Assembly: GCA_001632435.1 (NCBI GenBank)
Contig: KV424027.1
Location: 1-64,000 of the forward strand
DNA length: 64,000 bases
Source of the DNA: Calocera cornea HHB12733
Lineage: Eukaryota; Basidiomycota; Dacrymycetes; Dacrymycetales; Dacrymycetaceae
Direction of reading: 5' to 3'
The translations under genes were made by a program, and so were the position numbers. How positions within the stretch are numbered: the stretch's first letter is position 1; every line of letters starts with the position of its first letter. Below, one piece after another: positions 38,801-47,918 of the stretch. The notes beneath the pieces were generated by a model. That model did not search any database and had not been told where the DNA came from. It saw only the letters and a program-made list of their open reading frames with translations.

Positions 38801-39251
38801 GCCACCCAACCCCCCAACACTTCGTTCTAATCCTGCTGCGACCGCTAGTGAGCCAACCAGCCGCGCATCTACGCCGACCCGCCCTCTCAAGCGCAAGTAT
38901 ACCCCTCCGTCCGGTACGCAAACGCTGCGCGAGAGGATTGAGGGAATGGAGGAAAAGGCTGGACTCCGCTGCTCGGCGCCATCCTGCGCATATGGGCCCG
39001 CAGACGACGATGATCCGAATGGCACCGCTCTCATGCAGCCGACTCAGTATGCAATCCACAACGACAACTGCCGTCATAACTTCCACGCGACATGCTTGGT
39101 GACGGCATGTCGCGTACAAGGCCATGAAGGACCTGCTTCGTCCATGGACGAGAAGGTTGCCGTCACCTGCCCTATTTGTCGCGGCGAACATGGCACGGGC
39201 TGGATCAACGAGGCTGTCTGGGAGGAAGGCGAGGTTGAGGGCGATGTATGA
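35817..39251 (+). CDS. Long disordered protein with two RING-type zinc domains
   Basis: Two exons, 35817-38185 and 38237-39251, give 1127 residues. Most of the protein is Pro/Ala/Ser/Gln-rich and disordered, with short Gln and Ala runs. The first zinc domain (about 37900-38190) begins CAVCW, has an acidic/Ala-rich insert of about 65 residues, and resumes [26 protein letters not shown], a RING-H2 pattern. The second lies at the C-terminus (about 38965-39190): CSAPSC, then HNDNCRHNFHATC and CPICRGEHG. Such proteins usually act as E3 ubiquitin ligases; substrate and location are unknown. The stretch 36165-36215 begins GTGCGT and ends CACACAG with length 51, so it could be an in-frame retained intron; removing it would give 1110 residues. 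Confidence 0.8.
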
Positions 39252-39559
39252 ATACTGTCTCACGCCGGAATCTGATCCATCTTCTGCTTACCGTTTCAAT
39301 GCTCTTCAACTCACTTCGTAACTCTCTGCATGCTGGCAACATCCATCAACCGCTGTATCAGTTGGCAACGCTCCATCATACCATCATCCACGTATCCCCT
39401 GCAACTCACCCCCAATTCACGCATGCCAATCTTGTAAACGCGTTATACTAGATTCGATTCATGTGTAGTGGACTTGTAGTACAATGCAATGACCTAAGCA
39501 ATGAGATCCGTTCCTCCATCCAACAAGGTATGTCCTCCTTTGTTCACGATCATATCGCT
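39252..39559. other. Short convergent 3' region
   Basis: About 308 bases between the convergent stops of the RING protein and the WW/transmembrane gene. Nothing beyond 3'-UTR sequence is recognised. Confidence 0.4.
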
Positions 39560-42013
39560 CTAAGCCTGCTCTCCCAGGTCGTGCCTCCCATCCCTGGATC
39601 GAGATTGACTTGTGTTGTTCCTCGACTGACGCTTCGTCGTCACCCACTGTTTCAACCCGTTCATCACTTTTCCCACTGGGAAACGAGGTAGGCTGCTGGG
39701 CGGTCGCAGCTTCGAGTAGACCAAGAATACGGCAACCACAACAGCGAGCATGCATGCCGCAACCCCACCAAGCGCTTTAGGGGTGTTGGATGCCTGGACG
39801 CAGAACTAGGTTCGCCCGTTAGCGAATGGAGACAGGAGGATGACACGTGTCACACCGTGATAAGTCCACAAGCGAACAAGAGGATGCACCAGACCAAAAT
39901 TATATAGGGTGCTGCAAGCACGACACCAAGTACAAGTAGATGGTCGATCCACAGTCCTTCGCCCTGAGTCATGAAAGAATACTGTGGGGATGGGTCAACA
40001 TCAACCTGACGGAAAGTGGATAAAACATACAGCTTCTTCCCAGGTTCCGTCTATGCGCACTCGGTGCTTCCACAGATGATGCAGCCCAATTATCAAACTG
40101 GTGAGTGCCAAGATGGTCGAAACCAAAATGAGTGTTTCAACCCATCCTGTGAGGGTCTGTAATTTGTCGGCATACAGTATGCTCTGGAGCCGAAATCAAC
40201 AAATCTTACTTGTAGAGCCAGGAATGCCATGTTGGCGCTGTGAGAGTATAGGCGTTATTGAGGAACACGGCTCAAGTGTAGTAGACGTACGCCAGAAACA
40301 CGGCCGAAATCAAGTTCGTGTCTTGGAACAAGTAGTCAGATTATGGACACGGTAATTGAGGGGCTGGGATAGTACCGCTCCATTCATGCAGCAAGCTTTC
40401 CATCAGATTTCGGACGTTCTCCTGGTACATAAGATCGCCGATGTGCCTCCATCTATCCACGCTGACGAGTCTGTGGACATACACTCGATGACCGCCGAGA
40501 AAGATGATCATCATCCCGACTTCTCCGACGCTGCGGGCCACGCCATATCGCGGCGCTTCATCCGAGTCCGCTGTGGTGATAGCCGCTGGTGTGCCGTGTT
40601 TCAGTCGAATACGTTGGTGGCCTAACAATTGAGTACCGTCAGACTTCCAGAGAGCGGAATTCATACATCGGCGATCTCACAAATATCGTACATAGCACGG
40701 GCAATTAGGGTCGTCTTGACCACGTCGAACTTGGAATGAGCTGTGATAGTACAAGTCAGATGTAGATCAATGCTCAACTTTAATAACAGACATTGGCAGA
40801 ATGAGTATGCTTTCATGAGCCTTTCACAAGAGGCCGGAGAGTAGATGAATGTGGACCTATCTCCCAAGAAGACGGCGCGATCTAAGCACATAGTCAATAT
40901 CTCCTTCACCTCGTTTCACCAGGAGGTACATACCTGCGTAGCCGTGCACAAGCGCAGTGACGAAGTCCTTCTCGGCTCGTTCCATGGCATCGGGGTGATA
41001 TGACAGATGTCTGGGGTAGATCAGCAGGAAGCTCCAGTACGCAGCGTGAGCCATGAGCCCTACATGGTTGGTTAGACTGTAGTACTCAACCAGGGGTAAA
41101 ATATTTTACATTGATCGCGGTTCCGATGGTCCCACCGGGAAGGATCCACCCCGAGTCCGATGCCTAGGCGATACTGGTGACTGATGTAGGTCCAGCGAGT
41201 TCCAGCATAAGATCCGTTGGTTGAATCCACGAAGAGCTGCCAATATGACCAGTCATGAACCTGTCCAAAGTATGGATCTTCCTTTGCGGCTTCCGCTTGC
41301 ATGGCTAATCCTTCGACTAACTCCTCCCAGCTCTCTTCATCTCGTATGTTCAAGTTGGTCGATACGCGGGCCTCAGGATGATAGAAGTAAACCTCGCCTG
41401 AAGGATTCATGATCTCAATCCAGTTTGCGACTGCATAGCGATATCTACAAATTATGTCACCCTTGTGCGAGCGAAGAGCGTGGAGAGCACCCACCGAGCA
41501 GCAGCATCTGTGGATTCTCCTGAGTGCTCACTAGAGGCGATCAACAATGAACAGATGATGGGCCCTACTCAATACTTGACATACCTGGCCTCGAAGGGCG
41601 GAGGCGCGTCTGAATTGACTGCAGACACCGGTAGTGGGTTGGTGACCTGGAAGCTATGGAGTGGTTGAGACGCATGATTCAGAACCGGGAATGACTTCTG
41701 CTTACACTTCACCGTATCCCAACTCCAGTCGCACCGAGGGTAGTGTCCCAGAGAAATCTGCAACTGCGGAAGCAGGCACCGTGCAGCATGAAATCACCTC
41801 ATCAGCTCTGGTCGGATCGCCTTTGGTATTCTGCGGAACGGCCGGTCTTGAGATGGTCGGCGGAGAACGGCGATGGACCTCAGACGAGTAGAGGGATAGT
41901 AGCGCCTTCCATGCCCTCTTGAGGAAGGCGTTGGCAAGCAGTCGCGAAATCTTCAACAGCCTCGTCCAGAGCTTCAAATAGAGCAATATCACGTTCATCC
42001 TTCGTCCAGCCAT
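39560..42013 (-). CDS. WW-type polytopic membrane protein of unknown function
   Basis: Start ATG at 42013 gives MAGRRMNVILLYLKLWTRLL, a basic amphipathic N-terminus. After a disordered linker comes a WW-like module, WIEIMNPSGEVYFYHPE, in an exon at about 41090-41440. A helical region follows (AHAAYWSFLLIYPRHL, DRWRHIGDLMYQENVRNLM). The C-terminal part has four hydrophobic segments spread over small exons: NLISAVFLAANMAFLALQ, VETLILVSTILALTSLIIGLH, LLVLGVVLAAPYIILVWCILLF and ACMLAVVVAVFLVYS. The stop is at 39560-39562. About ten short introns were followed. I recall similar WW-plus-membrane proteins recurring in mushroom genomes, without a known function. Exact junctions near 40630 and 41750 are uncertain. 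Confidence 0.7.
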
Positions 42014-42906
42014 CACAAACAGCGCGTTCCGTGGGGCACTCAAGCCCAAGACAAGGGGTATAAAAGGGCGCAACGATGGCTGTCGGGAGCCGACGATCAG
42101 CCCGGGAATGCAGGGTGGCCAATGCCATCAGATTTTCGACAAGTGGGGAACGTGTTGATAAAGACTCGCGTGGGAGACGAGAAGAAAAGAAGCGTCAGGG
42201 CGGCACAGCCGTCGTGGTCAAGCGGCATGAATGGCACATATTGGAAAGGCCACCTTACTGCGGTCGATGGCGAGCGGTCCGAGCATCGGTGCAACCGACT
42301 TGAATTCAGTACATCATCCATGCCGTGGCAAGATGCGACGACGAAGTTGACCAATCGCGATCCTCGAGTTCAGCAGATGGAGACCTTGTATACAAAGACG
42401 AGAAAGGAAGACAGCGGAATCCCACAAGACGCTCTTGTCGACGGATGCAACTCTATTGTGTCAATGGTGGAATCCCTTTCCCGGTCCCGTTGTGCGCCAT
42501 TCATTTGCTTGCTGCACAAGCAGAAAAAAGCGCCTTTGTTGCACTTCAGAAGAGATGCGGGATATGGATATGGTACATCAGGAACCCGGCGTTTGTTATG
42601 CGAATCCGGTTCATCCAATGACACTCACCGCGTTTTACCGCTAACTTTCCTAGGCTAGAACAGGTGGTTCTAGGCTCAGAAAGGTCATCTATACCGGCCA
42701 AAACGGACTCAAAATCCTAGGATAGGTGTGAAAAGGTTGGTTGGTTGTGCCTTCCATAGCCTAGGAAAGTTCCGTGTAAAACGCGGTGACTGTTCAATGT
42801 GAAAGACGGATAATGTACAAGAGAAGCGCCTCTTTCCCGCCTCTCAAAAATGCGGTCACCAAAAATTCACCCCCGATTCAGCTTCTGAGCTGTCGTCATT
42901 ACGAGT
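42014..42906. other. Intergenic with a MITE-like element
   Basis: Apart from the 165-bp inverted-repeat element at 42625-42789, no feature is recognised. It lies between the 5' end of the WW/transmembrane gene and the 3' end of the proton-channel gene. Confidence 0.5.
42625..42789. mobile_element. MITE-like element, 33-bp terminal inverted repeats
   Basis: The left end (42625-42657, starting TCACCGCGTTTTAC) and right end (42757-42789, ending GTAAAACGCGGTGA) are reverse complements apart from a few central mismatches. The interior of about 100 bp is non-coding and repeats CCTAGG words. Size and structure fit a non-autonomous DNA transposon. No convincing target-site duplication was seen. Confidence 0.7.
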
Positions 42907-43728
42907 TCAACCCTCCAGATCCTGTTCGGCATACGCGATCCTGCGCTTGAGCACGTCATTCTCGGTCTTGAGCCTGTCGATCTCCTTGTCTTGGTACTTG
43001 ATGCGTATGCGGGCTTTAGCAAGACGCTTTGCGCTCTCTTCGTCAATCTCTCCCACTCCGACGGCAACGCCTGCGTATGTGCGTTAGTATCTGGATTTGA
43101 TACAGGAACATGGATTTCACGAACCTCCCACGAGCTTGACAATCCGCCAAAACCGAAGTAACACGAACAAGCCCGCAAGCTCCCTGTCCCTTCCCCTGAG
43201 CACCACCTCCAGTATGAACGTCCCAATCACGACAATGGCGTCGACATCGTGTAGCGGTGCGTGCGGCACGCCATAGATCGGGTCGTAGAACTCCCAGCCG
43301 AGCGCCCACACGGAGAGCGGGACTTCGATCACGAAGATGGAGGAGATGATGATGCTAGCGTATTCGGAGATCTCCAGAGGGAGGGGGAGCTCTTCCGAGG
43401 GTGGACATTGGGTTTGAAAGAGTGTGTAGGCCAGATCGGCCACGACCAGTAGGGAGTCGACTACGATCTGCATGCCTGCTCAGCATTGCGGTGAATGAGC
43501 GACACGGGTTGAAGTGCGCACCAAGCTCAAGATGAACCAATGCACGGTCCTGCTCTCGAGCTTCTCCGCCGTCCACATCCTCCACGTAAACTTCTCGTTG
43601 TTATCCTCCACGCGCTCGTTGACGGCATGCTCATCGTCCTCGATCGCATGCTCGATGTCGTGCGGGTTCGGGTTCGACCGGCCCGCTTCGGAGCCCAGGA
43701 GCGCTTGCGTCTCGGAGGCGGGGGACAT
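42907..43728 (-). CDS. Voltage-gated proton channel (Hv1) homologue
   Basis: A voltage-sensor-only protein with four hydrophobic segments. Start ATG at 43728; the acidic N-terminus begins MSPASETQALLGSEAG. S1 has VDSLLVVADLAYT, whose Asp is in the place of the selectivity Asp of Hv1. S2 has SSIFVIEVPLSVWALGW, S3 has DVDAIVVIGTFILEVVL, and S4 is FVLLRFWRIVKLVGG with the Hv1-like RxWRxxK spacing. A C-terminal coiled coil follows (RLAKARIRIKYQDKEIDRLKTENDVLKRR as separate heptads), which in Hv1 mediates dimerisation; stop at 42907-42909. Four exons with short introns. Likely role: voltage- and pH-gated H+ efflux at the plasma membrane. A sensor domain of another protein is less likely because there is no pore domain. 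Confidence 0.82.
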
Positions 43729-43974
43729 GAGGTGGTCGTGTGGGCGTAGGGGGAGGCGCAGGGCGTGGGAGGCGCGGGGGATGGTGGGGGATTGCGAGGG
43801 GGAGGAGGGGAGGAGGGCGCCCTCTTACATAGGGCCGACGATAGCGCTAGTCCGGATGGAAAGCGCTATTTTTGGCATGGGCTCGGCAGGCATCAGGGTC
43901 CAGTGCGGAGAAGACGCGTCGTTGCGTGACGCGTTGCAGGTGCATGATCCTCCTCGGTCTGAACGACCAACACG

Positions 43975-44549
43975 ATGGTACACCGCCGCATACACCCTTT
44001 AGTTTGCCGCACGCTTATCGTACGAATGTAGTCCGATGTACCTGATCCGAAGACCTGGGCGACGGGGGACGACAACGCTACGCCGAAGCAGACGGCGTTC
44101 CTCAAGCTCCTCTGCGAAGTACGCACTGCGCGGAGAGCGCATATATCTGGCCTTATGGCGGGCGGTTGATGCGGAGCTGAGCGCTGCGTCAGGAACATGG
44201 GGTGGCTTATGATCCTTCCTGGTCTAAGGGAGAGGCGAGCGCCAAGATCGACGAGCTCAAGAAGACGCCGGCGGAGAAGCAGGCTGATGTGACTGAGGCT
44301 GCTGGGGAGAAGGGGGAGCTTCTCCAGAACCCTGGGCAGTGGACGACGGGGAGCGAGGCTGCCAGTAGGACCTGTTCCTGTCACTCTGAGACGATGCTGA
44401 TGTGACGCGTAGCCGGCAAACAGAAGCGTTACATCGCCGCGATGGCGTCTCGTCTGGGCGAGGATCCGTCGGACGAGATAGATGACGCTCTGACGAAGAG
44501 CGCGGCGAGTGCCAAGATCGAGACGCTCAAGAGCGAGACCGGGATGTAA
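43975..44549 (+). CDS. Small DUF3072-type repeat protein
   Basis: Proposed exons: 43975-43977 (the ATG alone), 44032-44137 approximately, then 44194-44368 approximately, and 44416-44549. The product starts MSDVPDPKTWATGDDNATPKQTAFLKLL and has two copies of a module: an N-terminal WATG...PKQ...EASAKIDELK and a C-terminal WTTGSEAATGKQKRYIAAMA...AASAKIETLK, stop at 44547-44549. This is the short module known as DUF3072 in bacteria and fungi, function unknown. The family match and the frame across introns are good; the isolated ATG exon is inferred because the next exon has an in-frame stop immediately upstream of its first codon. Confidence 0.7.
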
Positions 44550-44612
44550 AGCACCTCCCTGCACAGAACATTGCAGACTTGATAGTCGGTCGATAGTCCA
44601 TTGCTGTATCAT

Positions 44613-44741
44613 GCTACAATAATTAGTCTAGCGCCGTCGTGCGCGTGTCACTGCCCCTCCGCGCTGGCTGGTTGGCCGCTACAATGATTATTCCAGCGCC
44701 GTCGTGCGCGTATCACAACCCCTCCTGCCCCTTTGGTTGGC
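44613..44741. repeat. 65-bp tandem duplication over a stop codon
   Basis: 44613-44676 and 44678-44741 are two 64-base copies differing at scattered positions. The right copy encodes the last ~17 residues and stop of the glycosyltransferase at 44688; the left copy lies in its 3' flank and would also read ...DTRTTALD-stop. Confidence 0.85.
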
Positions 44742-45258
44742 AACGGTGCCGCTGACGCTTGATATGCTGTGCCCTGCCCAGAACGCCGCGCGCACCATGA
44801 CGGACTGCTCGACGAGGCCCATAAAGTCCGTGAGGACGGAGGGCGGGCCGAGCAGCCGCCGGTCGTCGGGCGTGACGATGTCCGAGATGAGCACGCCGCC
44901 CGCGGCGCGGAGCTTGTCCAGGTTGGACGGGTCTTTTTCGTCTGTCGCGACGTAGAATCTGCGGGGTATGCTCAGTACGCACCAGCCTCTGACAGAAGAA
45001 TGCGGTAGCGCACGGATCATTATCCCTCGGCGGCTGGGCGCCGACAAACTCCTCCCACGGCTCGGCCCCCGCGACGTCCGCGAGCTGGAAGTCCTCCCAC
45101 CGCTTCTCCGCGCGCTCGTTCAGCATCCGCCGCCCATGCGCGAGCTGCTGCTGCACCCGTCTCAGATGGCTATCGAACGCGTTGGCCCCCGCGATCGTCC
45201 ACCCCAGCCGCACGACTGTCGCGGGACGTCAGTACAGTGCGCAGTATGGCAGGCATGT

Positions 45259-45308
<50 letters not shown>

Positions 45309-46983
45309 AGGGAGCACGCACAGTCGCCCCGCCGCATGTGGATGGCCATCCACATCCTGCCCTCGACGCGCTCCCGCATCCGTCTGGCAATATGCTCCCC
45401 GACCTCCTCCACCCCGGGCGGGAAGATCATGTCCCTCACGACGAGGCTCTGGTACTGCGTCCTCGCCGCGAGCGAAGTGAAGCGCATGCTCCCCTACGCC
45501 CGGCGTCAACTCGGCAAAAGCAGGAATAGAATGGAGGGGAACGGGCACGCACCGGCGGCCAGCCATTGTGGTGCTCCCCGGGCAACCAGAGCACGTCCTC
45601 CCGTACGCCCGCGTACATGTCCGCCCACCCGCGCATGTACTCCCGCCGCATGAACGCCCTCTCCCCGCCCGTCACGAGCTTGGTGAGGAACTGCTGCGTC
45701 CCGCGGAACGTGTACACGGGGCCGATGTCGTACGCCGCCAGCAGGCCGACCAGTGCGTCATCTTCGTCGTCGTCCAGCCCATCGGCGTCAGGCAGGAACT
45801 GCTGCACCACGTGCCGGACGACACCCCAGTCCGCGTGCCCCCCGCCGGCGGTCAGCGCATGCAATCGCTGGCGCAGGCCGTCGTTCAGCTCCTCCCCCTC
45901 TGCGAGCTCGGGCTTCCGAGGCAGCCGGTCGACGACCGTGTGCCCCTGCGGCTGGTACTGCCCCGGGTCGATCCTGTGCAGGGTGAGCTGTTCCGCGCCC
46001 GGCGCGCGCGCGAGGTACGCCGCCGAGTCCCACTGGCCGTTGGGCGTCTCGAGCGCCGCGCTCAGCCCGTGCATGAGCAGGAACTGCGCGGTCGTGATGA
46101 CCGCGTAGCGCTCCTGGCCCTGGCCCTGGCCCTGGTCCTGGTCCTGGTCCGGGTCGGCAGGGGCGGGGGAGCGAAGGTCGAACATGAGCTGGATGGGGAT
46201 GCGCCAGCCGTCCTGGTCCTCCGCGGGGAGGTTGCGCCATTCTTCAGAGCCGGACTCGGCCCGGTTCACCCTGTGCTCGAAGGCCGAGCACACTTCGCTA
46301 GGGGGGGGAGGGGGTCAGCGTGCAGTGGGCAGGTGCAGGGGGCGCAGGGAAGAAGGGCAGAGGGGAGAGGACGCACTGGGGGAACTCGCAGTCGCGCGCA
46401 TACACGAAGCTGGGGAGGACGAGGGTGCGGTTCAGGAGCAGCGCGTGATTCAGCCCTGTTTCGATGATGTAGCGCATCTACGCGAGGCGACGCGACGGAG
46501 CCGCCTCAAGTCAGCATTTGGTCTCGCATCTCCCAGGCGCGCACGACGCATATGTGCGCGAAATGCGCGAAAGAAAGGATACAGTAGACGGCGACGCACG
46601 TTGTTCCAGCCCAGCCAGAGGCTCCAGTCCCGCGCATAGTACCCGCTCGTCCGCGCGACCGTCGCGCGCACCTCCTCAAGCGTCTTGTCAAGCACATGCT
46701 TCCCCCTCCTCGCGCGCTGTCCTTCCCCGCCCTGCGCATGCGCACTGGGAGGGGCGAGGGCCTGTCCGAGCTCCTCACACACGCGCGTCGGGTCCCCCCC
46801 GCTGCTCTTCAGCGCGCCGAGGAGGGTGTCGTCCGCAAGCGGCGGGGCGGGCCAGCCCCAGTTGCGCGCGGTCGCGGAGGGGGAGAAGCGGGCGAGGGGG
46901 AAGAAGTGCAGGGTGAGGAGGGAGAGGAGGAGGAGGGCCAGCCCTGCGAGGGCGAGGAGGACGGCGCGCGGTGGATGGCGCAT
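44688..46983 (-). CDS. O-fucosyltransferase-like type II membrane protein, copy 1
   Basis: Related to GDP-fucose protein O-fucosyltransferases (O-FucT fold), expected in ER or Golgi. The ATG at 46983 starts MRHPPRAVLLALAGLALLLLSLL, a signal-anchor; the longer frame upstream opens with GTG and is not used. Shared family blocks are DWSLWLGWNN, LNRTLVLPSFVYARDCEF, LPAEDQDGWRIPI, GRMWMAIHMRRGDF (Phe is split by an intron), FYVATDEKDPSNL and a C-terminus SVSGTVANQRGRRG. An Asp-Gln/Gly-Gln low-complexity insert (about 46110-46160) is unusual. The intron at 45216-45321 contains a run of 49 G on the + strand. Introns also fall after WLGWNN and after the DCEFPQ block, as in the neighbouring copy. Confidence 0.82.
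45259..45307. repeat. 49-base poly-G run inside an intron
   Basis: An uninterrupted homopolymer of 49 G on the + strand, within a 106-base intron of the minus-strand glycosyltransferase. In the pre-mRNA it would be poly-C. The length may be affected by sequencing or assembly. Confidence 0.9.
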
Positions 46984-47918
46984 ATGCGCTGCGGGGCACT
47001 GGCGGTCGTGGGGGTGGGCGGCTCGGGCACGTGCGGGACTCAGGCGGGCACGGGCGGGCGGGGTGGGGGCATTACGGGGGGCGTTGGGGGGGGAGGCGTG
47101 CGCTGGGCTTTTGTAGTACTCCTCGTGGGCATAGTACGGACGCGTGTCTGCGGCGGGTTCGAAGTCACTCGCATCCAGTGCGGCGGCGCGCCCTCGGTTC
47201 CACACAACTGGGTTTTTCGTCACGTACAGCCGCCGGCGGGCACACAGCGCCCATCGCAGCCACCGAGCATCGCGCCGGCCCCGCGTGGCGCATGGGATCT
47301 GCCAAGCGTACGGCGAACCCCGGGTCGGCCGGAGAACTCAACCTGGGGGAAGGAAGCGTAACACGGGCAGGGGTCCCTGCGTTACGTGTGCATGTACGTT
47401 GCCACCGGGCGACATTGCATTGTACACCCTACATACGCCCCTTGCAGACCAGTGCACGGCGGGCGGGCTGGCCCAAGGGCGCGGGTGCTAATACCGTCTG
47501 GGAAGACGCCCTCGGCGGGGGACGGGTAGGCCGCGGGTGCGTGCAAACCCGGTCGATCATGATCAGTGATCAATGATCAATGATCGTCCTCTGTGGACCT
47601 GGAAGCCTGGAAGCCTGGACTGCTGGAAGGCCTGAGAGCTGTCCAGCAAGGATCGGAAGACGGGAAGACAGGAGAACGCGAGGCGTCTAAGTGTGCCCTC
47701 CCCCCCACAGGCTGCTGGCGCACACGGTTCCGCTGGCTGGCTGGGAGCACACGTTCAGTTCACTTCGGACTCTGAGTCTCTGACTCTGACGCGATGTCAT
47801 GGGCGCGTCACTCGCCCGCCTGCGCCGTCATCGTCGCCCGCCCGCTGTCCCGCCGCGCGAGCCGCCTCTCTCTCTCTCCCCACGCGGCCCATGCCGCTCC
47901 CCCCAACGGGCGAGTTCA
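46984..47918. other. Intergenic between the two glycosyltransferases
   Basis: No gene recognised. It includes a cluster of GATC/TGATCA words at about 47553-47585 and a short CCTGGAAG repeat at about 47598-47620, plus the promoter of copy 1 on its left side. Confidence 0.45.

Noticed and set aside
45162..45653. Frames with poly-Gly or poly-Pro of more than 15 residues
   Set aside because: They are translations of the intronic 49-G run in various frames, not proteins.
46984..47223. 80-residue N-terminal extension of glycosyltransferase copy 1
   Set aside because: It begins with GTG, not ATG, and would place the signal-anchor far from the N-terminus, unlike copy 2.
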